A DNA stretch of 64,000 bases from [Phialemoniopsis] sp. UDSM-2020 (lineage: Eukaryota > Ascomycota > Sordariomycetes > Thyridiales > Thyridiaceae): the NCBI GenBank assembly GCA_018873225.1, contig JAEILZ010000007.1:3410001-3474000 (forward strand), written 5' to 3'. The notes under the pieces are model-generated. The model had not been told where the DNA came from. It saw only the letters and a list, made by a program, of their open reading frames with translations, and made no database searches. Shown here piece by piece: positions 1 to 10,600 of this stretch (position 1 is its first letter; each line of letters begins with the position of its first letter). A program made the translations under genes and the position numbers.

Positions 1-867
1 ACGGCTGCCCCCAGCCCGTCAACCTGGAGGCCGACATCTGTGCTTAGATGCACAGGGGAGGATGATGTAGACTCAGGGGTCGAAGCACATGTGGCTTGCT
101 TATGGTTACGACAAACGAGCAGGATGATGTATTAGAAATCACGACATTGTAATGTTTTAGCAAAGTAATACAGACAAACTTCACAGTTAAAAGGTGTAAC
201 CCTCCGCTTCGCCATGTGACCACGGCAGATACTCTGAAATCCGAGTCCTTCCTCGATTCGGCTGCCCATGTAAAGGGTCGTCCCGAACGATACACAGTGA
301 GTCGATATAGGAAGAGCTGACATCGAGCTCACGTGTAGCCATGTTCTTACAACTTTTGTGTTTCTGTATCGAGCTGCAGGCTAGATTTACCCGCATTGCA
401 GCTCAGCTGACCACTATAGAATAGGGCAAGGGCACAACGTAAGGTACGATCGGTCACACCACAAGGCTAAGACAGGATGGAAAGCCTGTTGTGCGGCCTG
501 CCTAGCATGATAAGCAGTACGACACATATTACCGAGTTGTGGTACTACAGAGTGTAATCGCTTGTCAGCGATAGGCTTGAAGAAAGGCCGAGGTCAGGCT
601 TGCTCTTCTCTGCAAACTCTTATGTGCTCGCGTACGAGTATACGATATGCTAACTCCTTTCTTGAAGGTGACATCGAAAGTACAAGACACCTTCCGCGAG
701 CCAGATGACGCGTCTTGTGAGAGGCAAACAGACACGAAACCTCGGTGAGACCACCACGCGTCTCTTAAATTCTCCGAAAGCTTATGTCTTGCTAGGTTTA
801 CCGAACATACCATTTTCTCCCGTCTTGCAGGGCGTCACAGACTTGCTCCACCCTCAGTGCATCACTC
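1..867. other. left-edge intergenic sequence, no gene seen
   Basis: Only short overlapping reading frames without family features or codon bias are present on either strand. The right part is the 3' flank of the minus-strand flavoprotein gene that ends at 868. No tRNA, repeat or transposon feature was recognised. Confidence 0.5.
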
Positions 868-1545
868 TCAGGGCCATAGTAGCTGCTTGGTCCACCCATC
901 TCCATCCGCACTGGGCTTGTACTGCATCCTCTGATGAAGCCGACTGCTCGCACCCTGCCAAAACTCAACCGCGCTCGGGTTGACGGCATAGACCTTCCAC
1001 TCCGGCAGCACTAGACCGGGATCCTCCTCAAAGGTCTTCCGCGCCGAGTCCATCGACTGCGCGAGCTCAACGTCGTCTCGGAGCACACGGCTCTGCTGTG
1101 AGCCGAGCGCGGCGACTTTGGAAGACACGGGCCGCTCGGCAAAGTCGCGCTCGCACTCGTCGTCGGGGAGTGGGACCGCCTGACCCCGGAGGCGGATCTG
1201 CCGGGCCTGCTCTGGCCAGTAGAACGTCAGTGCAGCGTGGCCGGTAGCTCCGAGTTGTTGGCCCTTGGGACTGCCTGACTTGATGGCGAAATGCCAGCCG
1301 CGGTGGTCGACGTTCTTGAGGATGAGCACACGGGCGTCGGGCATGCCGTCCTGGTCGACCGTGGAGAGGGTCATGGCGTGCGGCTCTCTGACCCCACCTG
1401 CGATGGCTTCACCGAGCCAGTTCCGAAAGGCTTCTTGCGGTGTGGGAGGGAAAGCGTCAGAATTCCATTCTGGGAACGGTCCTTGTAGGACCTTCAGACT
1501 GCGCAGTTGGCTTCTGAAATTCGATGAGGGATCTTCGGCGCTCAT
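868..1545 (-). CDS. pyridoxamine 5'-phosphate oxidase-like FMN-binding protein
   Basis: Single-exon gene of 225 aa. It resembles the PNPOx split-barrel family of the Alr4036/Pyridox_oxase_2 type. The N-terminal half has a run ending in FPEWNSDAF, then PTPQEAFRNWLGEAI and the barrel strands around AMTLSTVDQDGMPDARVLILK. The C terminus has WQGASSRLHQRMQY followed by a late tryptophan, the usual end of PNPOx proteins. Family knowledge: such proteins bind FMN, and true PNPOx converts PNP/PMP to PLP in the cytosol. Whether this member is a vitamin B6 enzyme or another FMN oxidoreductase cannot be told from sequence alone. No targeting signal is visible. The start is the first ATG of the open frame and gives a family-typical length. 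Confidence 0.85.
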   Translation of the reverse strand: MSAEDPSSNFRSQLRSLKVLQGPFPEWNSDAFPPTPQEAFRNWLGEAIAGGVREPHAMTLSTVDQDGMPDARVLILKNVDHRGWHFAIKSGSPKGQQLGATGHAALTFYWPEQARQIRLRGQAVPLPDDECERDFAERPVSSKVAALGSQQSRVLRDDVELAQSMDSARKTFEEDPGLVLPEWKVYAVNPSAVEFWQGASSRLHQRMQYKPSADGDGWTKQLLWP

Positions 1546-1894
1546 CTTGCTTGCTTGGGTGGTTTTGCTTCACTCGGTCGATTTGGCTGGGTCTCAGCTT
1601 GATGGTGGACAGAAGTCGCTTTTAGAATTTGGAAAAAAGAGATCAATTGAACAATTCAAGTTTATATGTTATGTTGAAGTTGGAGAGAATTGTGTTTCAG
1701 CTGGCGCGTCGATCCCGATAACTTTAATTTCGCAGTGGGGATGACTCATGCATGTTGTTCCATCAAAGGAAGGTTGGGATTGTTCAAGACTACTAAATCA
1801 CAAGAGATGGGTATCTATCGCTTTGCTAGAACCAAATAACGCCAATAAGATCAAGCCAAACATCAGACTAGGTCACTTTGTGCACATGCTCGTC

Positions 1895-2563
1895 TCAAGA
1901 TTTTGCTGACATGAAGGGCTTCGGCGGTTCCGCCCCGAGCGCCAGCTCCATCTCCGGATCACACCGCTTCATGGCCCGCTGATACGCCTCCCTCTTGGAC
2001 ACTACCTGTAGCCATCTGAGGATTCCCTGATACTGCCCCAAGTCCAGCGGATAGAAATACCGCATCGTTGTCACGGGGAACACGGCCATGATGTCCGCAG
2101 CCGAGAACTCCTTCCCTCCAAGGTACTCATTCTCCTTCAGGCGCGCGTCCATGGCGGCCAGGCCTTTGGTGAGGCGATCTTTCGTCATGTCGGCCATGGG
2201 GCCCGTCATCCCCGACGCGGCGATGGCCATGGCGCGGCCCAGCGCCGGGGTCAGCGTGCCGCCGACCCAGTGGAACCAGTACAGGAAGTGCGGGTACTCC
2301 GGGTCCTCGGGCGCGAGGAAGAGGCGGCCGCCCGCGTACCGGTTGCAGATGTAGGTCATGATGGCGCCGCTCTCGGCCATGACGAGGTCACCGTCCTCGA
2401 TGATGGGCGCCGTCCCTTGCGGGTGCAGCGCCTTGTACTCGGGCGGGGCGAGGAGGGGCGCGCGGGAGTACGCCTTGAGGTCGTAGGGCAGGCCGAGCTC
2501 CTCGCAGAGCCAGGGGATGCGCTCCGACTGGGAGACGTGCAGGTGGTGGATGAGGATGGTCAT
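1895..2563 (-). CDS. glutathione S-transferase
   Basis: Single-exon gene of 222 aa. The start was placed at the ATG before TILIHHLHVSQSERIPWLCE; the 43 codons upstream look like untranslated leader rather than protein. Residues 1-80 form a thioredoxin-like GST N domain (LGLPYDLKAY, then a PPEYKALHPQGTAPIIEDGD loop with cis-Pro, then MAESGAI for the gamma-glutamyl contact). Residues 90-215 are the helical C domain. Family role: conjugation of glutathione to electrophiles, or peroxide reduction. The class was not resolved; it resembles fungal GSTs related to Gtt1. It is monocistronic with no obvious pathway partner next to it. Confidence 0.88.
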   Translation of the reverse strand: MTILIHHLHVSQSERIPWLCEELGLPYDLKAYSRAPLLAPPEYKALHPQGTAPIIEDGDLVMAESGAIMTYICNRYAGGRLFLAPEDPEYPHFLYWFHWVGGTLTPALGRAMAIAASGMTGPMADMTKDRLTKGLAAMDARLKENEYLGGKEFSAADIMAVFPVTTMRYFYPLDLGQYQGILRWLQVVSKREAYQRAMKRCDPEMELALGAEPPKPFMSAKS

Positions 2564-3365
2564 GATGGCTGTGTGCGTTCCAATTGACGTAGTGATGAAA
2601 GAGATTGATGATGTGTCGGTGTTATTAATGGGGAAAATCGAGGCAGATGAGGGGGTTAAATAATGAAGGTGACGAAGCGGCAATCTAATCAATCTAGCAG
2701 TGTTTCAGTGGGGTATCCGCCCGTTTGTGCGGGAGCTTTCGGGTGTCATCATCCACCAAGTTAGTCTCCTGGCAGGCAGTCCGGGGTTAACGGCCGCACC
2801 GGGGTTTAACGAGCTGAAGTCGGCGCGGAGGGCTGGGATCGGGATGCTTCACCATCTCACGGGTGGGGCCGGTAGGATTCAAGAACCATAAAGAAGGTAG
2901 AAGACGTGGAAGTATGAGTCAATTGTGGTGATGCGACGGCCATGTGATTATTCCGGCTCTGGCTGACTCCATGCCGTTCCTGGTCTTTTCGGTTCGGTTG
3001 GTCTCTGGTCAGCCTGCCCAGCCGGACTTTGGCCAAGATCGCGAACTTCGCGCGAAGCGAGATGGCTCGCGGGGAGTCTTCTACGGTTCTCGACGACAAC
3101 AGCAGACCCACAGACCGGCGCGGCCCGTATGGATGTCTCGCGCTCTCTGAGTCATCGCTCAATCCATAGCGAGAGCCACCCAGTGGACGTGCATCAGTCT
3201 CTTTTTTTTTTTTTTTTTTTTTTTTTGACTGACGCCGGACGCGAATCGTCACAGGTACTGCGCTGGCCGGGCCTGGGATCATGCCACGAGCAAGTGGCGG
3301 GGCAGCCTGGCTCTTGTGACCTTGCTTCAAACGTGTCGGGTGTAATCATGTTCCCAGCAAAAGCT
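2564..3365. other. intergenic region with poly-T tract
   Basis: This is the upstream region of the GST gene and the downstream flank of the next minus-strand gene. It holds an uninterrupted run of 25 T at 3202-3226. The lysine-rich frames read on the minus strand through the tract are artefacts of it. No other feature was seen. Confidence 0.6.
3202..3226. repeat. poly-T/poly-A homopolymer (25 nt)
   Basis: Twenty-five consecutive T on the plus strand, lying 139 nt beyond the stop of the YwbE-like gene at 3366-3917. It may be a simple mononucleotide repeat. There is no retroelement sequence beside it that would make it a poly(A) tail. Confidence 0.9.
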
Positions 3366-3917
3366 TCAACCGTCAAAATGACCGGCAACGTGATGGGCGA
3401 CAGCAGCTTCATCGCCCTCGAATGCGCCGCAGACGGGACAAGTCACCGTAGCCACTGCCGTCGCGCCCTCTTCGGTCGCCTCAGCTGATCCCTGGCCTGA
3501 CGTAGAGGTCTGCTTTCCCCTCCGCCGCGGCTTGGCTTGCTTGACATACGCATCAAGTCCGAGAGCCTGAGGCTCAGGAGCCTGGTCCTGCTCATCTCTA
3601 CCGGCGCCCCTGTTCCGGCCGCCCCGACGACCCTGGCGTCCAAAGTCTTGCAGCTGATGTTGCTGCTCTTCTAAGGAAGCCAACACGCCGCCCGTCGCGT
3701 CGCCTTCCGTGGACGTCGCGGCGGCGGCGGCCATGGTCTGCACGCGGCCGATCCTGCCGTCGGCGAGACGCACCTTGATGCCGCGCGGATGATCCCCGCG
3801 GGTCAGAACGTCGCGCACGGTGCCGCAGACGGTGCGGCCGGTGGGCTGGTCGGCCTTGAGCACGATGTTGACGCGGGCGCCGGCGACGACCTCGGCGGTG
3901 GTGGGGACCCGGGTCAT
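3366..3917 (-). CDS. YwbE/DUF2196-like protein with C-terminal zinc finger
   Basis: 183 aa from the chosen ATG (the frame also has an ATG 10 codons upstream). Residues 10-60 match the YwbE/DUF2196 module: VNIVLKADQPTGRTVCGTV, then VLTRGDHPRGIKVRLADGR and GRVQ. A low-complexity Gly/Arg/Gln-rich linker follows (GRQGRRGGRNRGAGRDEQ), then a basic stretch. The last 25 residues carry CPVC...HHVAGH, spaced like a C2H2 or UBZ-type zinc finger. In bacteria the YwbE module stands alone and has no assigned function. The zinc finger suggests binding to nucleic acid or ubiquitin, which is inference. The upstream frame at 3598-4131 is not continuous with this one and was not joined. Confidence 0.75.
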   Translation of the reverse strand: MTRVPTTAEVVAGARVNIVLKADQPTGRTVCGTVRDVLTRGDHPRGIKVRLADGRIGRVQTMAAAAATSTEGDATGGVLASLEEQQHQLQDFGRQGRRGGRNRGAGRDEQDQAPEPQALGLDAYVKQAKPRRRGKQTSTSGQGSAEATEEGATAVATVTCPVCGAFEGDEAAVAHHVAGHFDG

Positions 3918-4908
3918 CCTTACTGCCGCCGTCACTGCGCGGCGCATTCGATGTTGGTACTACTGATCCTGGCTTGTCTTCTCCAGACAAGACACGGCGG
4001 GGGCCGATATGCGAAGATGCAGAGAGATCTAGATTGTTTGGGTTGATGAGGAATGCGAGATGTCGATCAGGATCTGATGTTGGTTTGGGGAATTTCAGCA
4101 GCAATCCAAGGTTTAATGGGTCATCAATCATGCAGTGGTTGAATGCATGTGGTCTGTGCGTTTTGCCTCCAACTCATCTCTAAATCTCAAACTGGCTCAA
4201 TCACCGCTGGCTCAATCATCCACTTGCTTGTCATCCAGTCTCTCCCATGATAGGGCTGAAGACGCCTGCAAGCGGGCAGAGAAGCCGCAAGCCCCGTCGT
4301 CATCAATCACCAGACAAATGTCGGCAGGGAAGCGCTTCCTGACAAATGTCTGGTCGGTGCCAAGCGCGCAGAAGACCACTTTAATATGGAGATGACAGGG
4401 ACCGTTGGCGCGGGCAGCGAGAAGATCGCTATTTCAAGAAGGGAGCACTCAGGGCCAAGCGATCCAATCCGGGCGCCGGCGGGCACCATTTCAGAGGATC
4501 TTGCCCTGTCGATCGCTGTGTCCGCCCGCCCATTTCCCGCGAACTGGATTGCCATTGTTTCAAGACCGCTGGCATGCCCGGGCATTCAGGGTCGCATTGT
4601 TCTCCTTTTCGCGCCCTGTTACGAGCCAGCACCACGGCGGAGCTCGTATGCTTGCATTTGCATGAAGATGAGGAAAATGTAAACGGCCAGGATCCCCGGG
4701 GGAGCACTGCCGCGTAGAAAACCCATTACATCACCCAGCCGCTGCCCAGCAGAAAAGGAGTTTGTTCTTGTTGTTCATCTCAATCCTGTTGAAGAAGCAA
4801 AAGAGAACAACCTCGTCTTTTTTCCTTCGTCACCCGGTGCAGATCAGAGCAGATCGATTGCTGCTCGTCCATTCGCTTCAAACCACCTTAAAGACCACCG
4901 CTTCCGAG
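3918..4908. other. intergenic region between divergent genes
   Basis: Shared upstream region of the minus-strand YwbE-like gene and the plus-strand secreted-protein gene. Short frames on both strands have no recognisable content. The last 150 nt before 4909 are pyrimidine-rich, as in many fungal core promoters. Confidence 0.5.
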
Positions 4909-5554
4909 ATGCGCTTCTCCGTCCTCTCCACCGTCGCGGCCCTCGCCTCGGTCGCCTCGGCCATCCCTCGCGTCAAGCTGTTCCAGGCCTTCCCTGCCGC
5001 GGGCGGCGTCAACTACACCTGGTCCATCACCAACTGGGAGGCCGGTGTCACCCGCAGCGGCGGCCACTACAGTACGCTAGCTAAGATCCAGTAGCAGACT
5101 GCAAGCCCGTCCGTCCGTGACTAACTCGATTTCTACAAAGACTTTAACATTACCGGCGAGGCCAAGACCACCGGCAACCAGGTCCCCGCGTTCCACGCCT
5201 ACTGCAGCGGCTACGAGCAGCCCCAGCCCTACACGCTGTGCACGCTGTATGACGGCGCGCCCGGCCAGGAGGTCGCCGCCAAGCTGCAGCCCGCCAACAC
5301 CACGACCGACCCCGGCGCGCACCTCGCCGTGAGCTTCGAGTTCCCCGACGTGACCGAGGAGTAAGTTCAACAATCAATCGAAGCCTTTTTGGCTTCGTTT
5401 TCTCCATGCCAAGTGTCTTGAGATGCTAATGGGGGCCAACATTAGGAACATGTGGTGGAACTACACGGCCTACACCGTCCAGCCGTACAACCAGTTCGCC
5501 TCGCCCCCCATGAACTTCACCATCCTCCCCTCCGAGATCTACGGTGTGGCGTAA
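4909..5554 (+). CDS. small secreted glycoprotein, unknown function
   Basis: Three exons: 4909-5071, 5141-5360 and 5446-5554, giving 163 aa. Both introns are GT-AG with CTAAC/CTAAT branch-like sites. A signal peptide is evident at residues 1-18 (MRFSVLSTVAALASVASA). The mature protein is small and has several N-glycosylation sequons (NYT twice, NIT, NTT, NFT) and two cysteines (YCSGY, LCTLY). It seems to be an all-beta secreted domain with motifs such as WSITNWEAG and NMWWNYTAYTV. I do not recognise a named family. Extracellular location is inferred from the signal peptide, the sequons and the lack of a membrane segment. Confidence 0.8.
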
Positions 5555-6064
5555 AAGTCGCATCGTGCCAGAGCATATCTTATCCGAGGACTGCCGTCGC
5601 AGTCTGTCTAAATCTAATGTAATGCATGAGATAACCGATCTACGAGCAATTTTTCTTGTGCAGAATCCCCGGTTGCCAAGGTGGTGCAATTTGAGTACTG
5701 CAATTTTGCCTACGATCAGCACTAGAGTGCCCGGAGGACGGGGGCCCGCCGGCGATGTTATGTTCTTCAATATAGGCAGCGCCGTCTTTGTGCATATTGC
5801 CAAATGTGCCCTTGCAACCTTGACCTGTGCCGTGCATGAGATGATCTAGGCCTGGTGTAGATTCCCGGAGCGACTCGTGCCATTTTATCTCATCTCCATC
5901 ATTCAATTGCCTTGTTCCTCTTACCTACTCCAAACCTCACCTACGATACATTGGCGTTCCTAAATACATACATCTCCGCGAGAGAAAAAGTTGCAATGCG
6001 GCTTGTACAGAGAGGTTGGCTCACTGTCGTGATGTGCTGCCTCACAGCAGCGGCACGATTGCTC
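5555..6064. other. intergenic region
   Basis: Terminator of the secreted-protein gene and promoter of the ABM-domain gene. No element was recognised. An in-frame ATG lies at 5997 and would add 23 residues to the next gene if used. Confidence 0.45.
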
Positions 6065-6819
6065 ATGGTCGCGAAACTGCCCACCGTTGATCTGGCCACG
6101 CGGGACAAGGTATGCGTCGTGATAGCACCTTGCCTGTAGCCTGTTGCTAACAAGATTTTGCAGCTGATGACCACAATGACAAATGTCTCGCAGAATGCCT
6201 TTTACAACGAATTCGGCGTTCTCAAGTTTGGCCTGCTGCTACCAAGAGAGCTGGTTGAAGGGGACACATCGATGTACTCGATTGAAGAGTGCGTCCACTT
6301 AATCCTTGAAGCAGACCATGTTACTAATGAAATGCAAGATACATGGCCGAGGACGCCTTCGAATCACACTTGCAGACGCAGCCCGTCAAGGACATGTTTG
6401 CCTGGATCAACTCAGAAGACATATACACGGAGCCACCTACGGTCCACAGCCTCCAGTCGATGGAGGATTTTGACTTCTCTCGCTCGGAGCTGAGGCTCGA
6501 GGCAGATCCCTATGTGGTAGTCCGCACCGTGTCATATATGGACGGCACGTCGGAGCATGCGCTCGAACACTGGAAGAAGCTGGTGCAGGCTAGCAGAGAC
6601 GAGAGAGGAACGTTGATGTACGGCGTATACAACGAGACATCTGCTGCCGACTCTATTGTCACTGTCGAGGTCTACAAAGAGGAAGCAGATTTCCATTTAC
6701 ACGAGAAAGGCTCAGCAAGCATTGAGCTGGAACACCACACAGAAGGTATCAAAGTAACGACGAGCGTGACGAATCTGCGTCTGGAAGGCGGCTTCCTGTA
6801 CAAAGTTCAACGACTATAA
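6065..6819 (+). CDS. ABM (antibiotic biosynthesis monooxygenase)-like protein, tandem
   Basis: Three exons: 6065-6109, 6164-6288 and 6339-6819, giving 216 aa. The start was placed at MVAKLPTVDLATRDK because that is where fungal two-domain ABM proteins begin; in-frame ATGs at 5997 and 6033 are alternatives. The first repeat runs to about residue 85 (FGVLKFGLLLPRE, then SIEEYMAEDAFESHLQTQPV). The second covers about 110-205 (DPYVVVRTVSYMDGTSEHALEHWKKLVQ, then ERGTLMYGVYNE). ABM folds are cofactor-free ferredoxin-like barrels that oxidise quinol-type aromatics or bind small molecules; a substrate cannot be assigned. It ends only 29 nt from the convergent NmrA-like gene. Confidence 0.75.
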
Positions 6820-6848
6820 GTTATCTTTCTATAGTCAAGCACAAGACT

Positions 6849-7784
6849 TTAAGCATAAAACTTGAGAAACACGTCCTTCCTCCGCTCGAGAAACTCCTCA
6901 AAGGTATGGAAGCGGATGCCGTACGAGTTGGCCTTATCCGCGTCGAAGAACTTCGAAATGCTTCGCGACGCGATGTTGCCCTGCACAAAGGGGTTCTCCT
7001 TCTCCGCCTCGATCTCCTCCTCCGTATAGAACTCGGCCTTGAACTCCTTGCCGATGGCCTTGGAGATACGACTCGCGATTTCGCCCGGCGTCAGCAGCTC
7101 CGCCGCGATCTCAATCTCGTGCCCGTTGAACCGCCCCGGCTCGTCAATAGCGGCCACGGCGAACGCGCCGATGTCGAGGTCGTCGATCACGCCCGTCTTG
7201 GTATCCGGCAGCAGCGCCGTCTTCCACACCCTCGACTTGTCGATGCCCGGGTACATGCGCACGTTGGGCGGCAAAAAGTTGGCCATGAAGAAACCGGGAC
7301 GCAGGATTGTCCAGCTCCCGAGCTCGCCCGCCTGCCCGGCCTCCTTGACCATGCCCTCGAGCCTGTTCTTGGACGCGAGGAACTTGGCGAACAGCAGCTC
7401 CGGGTCCCAGTTCTCGAGCTCCCAGGGCTTGTTGGCCGAGAAGCCCGTCGACAAGACGACGCGCATCCTGGAAGCCTTGGCGTGCCGGAGGATCGATTCA
7501 ACTTGTCGACCCTCGTGGTCCGGGTCGGCAAAGTCGGGCATCATGGCGATAAAGACGGCCGTGCAGCCGGCCATGGCTTTCGCGAGGGTCGCCTCGTCGT
7601 CGTAGCCGTCCGGCGCAGGGAAGAGTTTGGTGCCGCGGGCGGCTAGGGTGCGGGCGGCGTCGGCGTCGGGGTTCCGCACGAGGCCGTGGGCGACCCACCC
7701 GGGCTTGGTGAAGATGTGGTGGGCCGCGGCGCCGCCCTGGGTGCCGGTGATGCCGCAGACGAAGACGGTTTGTGGGGTTGCCAT
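6849..7784 (-). CDS. NmrA-like NAD(P)-binding protein
   Basis: Single-exon gene of 311 aa. The N terminus has a Rossmann glycine motif, GITGTQGG, at residues 11-18 after strand TVFVC, followed by HGLVRNPDAD, where an NADP-preferring arginine often sits. Other family signs are TAVFIAMMPDF, VVLSTGFSANK and WTILRPGFFMANFLP. These match the atypical short-chain dehydrogenase subgroup containing NmrA and HSCARG. Members are NAD(P)-sensing regulators or isoflavone-reductase-like enzymes. The usual catalytic YxxxK is not evident, which favours a sensor role (inference). It is divergently transcribed from the flavin monooxygenase at 8708 with 923 nt between them. Confidence 0.85.
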   Translation of the reverse strand: MATPQTVFVCGITGTQGGAAAHHIFTKPGWVAHGLVRNPDADAARTLAARGTKLFPAPDGYDDEATLAKAMAGCTAVFIAMMPDFADPDHEGRQVESILRHAKASRMRVVLSTGFSANKPWELENWDPELLFAKFLASKNRLEGMVKEAGQAGELGSWTILRPGFFMANFLPPNVRMYPGIDKSRVWKTALLPDTKTGVIDDLDIGAFAVAAIDEPGRFNGHEIEIAAELLTPGEIASRISKAIGKEFKAEFYTEEEIEAEKENPFVQGNIASRSISKFFDADKANSYGIRFHTFEEFLERRKDVFLKFYA

Positions 7785-8707
7785 TGTGAATGGGATGTTT
7801 GGGAGAGTCTTGCAAGGGCTGGTGGAGCTTGGGTGTTTACTTTGTTGATGGAGATGTTCCCGAGAAGATATTGATGGCCGCTTCAGGTGAAGTCTGGGAT
7901 ATATACCACAGCAAGTTGCGGAGGACTACACAGTGTATCACGTTGGGAGTTCCGCCGGGCGCCGTTCCGCTCCGCACCGGATACCTGACGTGATGGTATT
8001 CCGCAATGATAGAATGCGGGTAGAGGTGACCTGATTGGGGCGGACTTCCGCCGAGGAGAGAGCTGCTTATTGATCAATTGGGGCGCTTTGTTACACAAGT
8101 TTTTCAGCCTTGACTTGACGTACAGATCATACTTCACAGTTTCACCCAGGCGTCATGATGAAGATTCTGGTGATGGTGCGCATGCCAATGCTGACATGTG
8201 GAACAGGGGTCACGAATGCCGTCAGCACCTTGTCAGCTTTTAGAGTACAAGCATTTGACAGCTGCCGCAGTGGGTTATTTGCAAGCGCGCAAACGCATCC
8301 AAAACCATTCCTCGATCTAGCCCCGAACCATGCTCGCGATTTTCCAAGTAGGGCTCGATTCCGCGAATAGCTTCACACTCGGAACTTCGCTGATTCCCCT
8401 TGAGGCCGGAAACCGCCCTTTTTCAATGGGGAGGATGTACGCTAAACAGCCGATACAAGCATTTGTGGAGTAACGCCTCGCTCTGGCGTGGCAGCGAATC
8501 ACAGAGGCGCCCTCGGTCTCGAGACAGGGATTCTAGTGCTGACAAGCCCATCCCGAAGGAGCCAGCTCAATCAAACCGCATCTTCAAATTTGAGATTCGG
8601 GTGTCCCTGAATGAATTCTCTTCCCAACATGCGATCTTGATTCCTCTCAGCTTCGCGCGACAGGACTTGTAGGATACACACTGTAGCGTGCCATCACCAG
8701 GAACAGC
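7785..8707. promoter_or_regulatory. divergent promoter region, NmrA-like gene / flavin monooxygenase
   Basis: A 923-nt region between two divergent genes. Short frames in it show no family features. No clear TATA box or conserved operator was picked out. Confidence 0.4.
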
Positions 8708-10407
8708 ATGGAGAACACAAAGCCCAGAGTCGCCATCATCGGCGCAGGTAAGTCCTCCCGACCACCCGGACAGTGAAATCGGGTCATGCTGAACACGCGA
8801 CGCAGGCATTTCCGGCCTCGCCTCGCTCAAGGAGTGCCTCGCTGAGGGCTTCGAGGCCGTCATTTTCGACGCGGCCGACCAGATTGGCGGCGGCTGGGTG
8901 TACAACCCGGACACGAGCGGCGGGCATTCGTCCGTCTACTCGGGCTGCATGCTCAACTCGTGCCGCGACGCGACCAGCTTCTCCGACTTCCCGCTGGACC
9001 CTTCGCGCTACCCGGATTTCTTCCGGCATGAGCTGTTCCTGCGCTACATCCAGGAGTACGCCGAGCACTTTGCGCTGGACAAGCACATCCGCCTGCGCAC
9101 TTCCGTGCGCGAGTGCGTCCCGCTCGAGGACGGCACCTGGCGCGTGCGCGTGCAGGAGCGCGGCGGCGAGGTCGAGGAGCAGACGTACACGGCCGTCATC
9201 GCCGCCACCGGCCACGACTCGCTGCCCAAGATCCCGGACTTCCCCGGCAAGGACAGCTTCGAGGGCGAGTTCATGCACAGCCACTACTACCGCACGCCGG
9301 GCCGGTTCGAGGGCAAACGCGTCGTCATCATCGGCCTCGGCGCCTCGACGCTCGACATCGCCAGCGAGGTCGGCCCGCAGGCCAAGGAGCTGCACGTCAT
9401 TTCGCGCCGCGGCGCGTGGGTCGTGCCCCGGTACATCCTCGGCAAGTCTGCCGAGTCGTGGGACAGTAAGTCCTAGTTCCCAATCCAAGGCGAGCTTCTT
9501 GCAACATTCCAAGCTAACCAAGAGACAAGACCGTGCTACCCAGCTCTGGGCCCCCGGCAGATTCGCCGAGTGGTGCCAGGAGAAGATGCTCGAGTTCGTA
9601 CAGGGCGAGTACCCCAAGGAGCTCAAGCCCGAGCACAGCATCATGGCGCAGAACACGGCCGTGCGCGGCGACTTCCTCGAGAAGGTGCGCTCGGGGCTCA
9701 TCAAGATCGAGCGCGCGGGCGTCGAGCGCATCACGCCGACGGGCATCGTCTGCACCAACGGCACGACCTTTGACGACGTCGACGTCATCATCTCGGCCAC
9801 GGGCTACCACCAGCACCATCTGCCCTTCCTGCCAGCCGACGTTGCCCGAAGCGAATCGACGCCACCCAGCCAGGTCGACCTGTACAAGTATGTCCAGCCG
9901 CCCCGCTACCGTAATCTCTTCCTGCACGGCTTCGTCGAGGCCGTCGGCGCCCTGCCGCCTACCGTCGAGGCCCAGGCGCGCTACACGGCAGGTGTCCTGG
10001 CCGGCCGCGTCAAGGTCCCGTCCGAGGACAAGATGTGGGCCGAGCTCAAGGCCGCGCAGAAGAAGCACGCCGCGCACTACATCCCGTCGGAGCGTCACGC
10101 CAGCGCCGTGCACCTTGCTGACTACATCGACGAGCTGACGGCACCGCTGGGCGCGGCGCCGACCTTCCCGAAGCTGCTGTGGCGCGTCTTCTCGACCGGT
10201 CACCCATGGCGGTCCCTGAAAGTACTGTCGGCCGTGTGGTTCGGCATGCCGACGGCCGCGGCCTGGCGCATCTGCGGCCACGGCGCCAACCCGGCCATCG
10301 CCGAGGAGGCAGTGCTGCGGGTGGACTCCGGCAAGAACGGCGATCTGACGTCGCGCGAGAAGGAGCTGCTGGCGGAGATGAAGGGCAAGATTCCCACCAA
10401 TGCGTAA
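8708..10407 (+). CDS. flavin-containing monooxygenase
   Basis: Exons 8708-8747, 8806-9465 and 9530-10407, giving 525 aa. The first 40-nt exon encodes only MENTKPRVAIIGA plus one base; with exon 2 it completes the FAD motif GAGISG at residues 12-17. Later motifs: FMO signature FEGEFMHSHYYR, NADPH motif VVIIGLGAST and ISATGYH. Class B FMOs use FAD and NADPH to oxygenate nucleophilic N or S atoms, or do Baeyer-Villiger chemistry; the substrate is unknown here. Reading the long open frame from 8773 would give a false start in another frame. The gene is convergent with the TDP2-like gene. Confidence 0.9.
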
Positions 10408-10600
10408 TTCTCGAGAAGTTGTATGCTTTTGTATATGTATAGTCCGTCTTTTGAAGCATGTTTTACTATGTGTCTAGATAATACCACCAGCCCTAGGGCT
10501 CCAAAATTCAAGTTCATTTTGTTCATCATATGAGCATCGGTGTCCTTGTCCAGGATTGTGTGACATGTTCACGCGTGATGACAGACAAGGCAACGAGCGA

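Noticed and set aside
2857..3412. Minus-strand frames with long lysine runs
   Set aside because: They are read through the 25-T tract and overlap each other; no family features or codon bias.
8773..10407. Single 544-codon frame starting at 8773
   Set aside because: Its first third is an out-of-frame reading of exon 2 and intron 2 of the flavin monooxygenase. The spliced model gives intact FAD and NADPH motifs.
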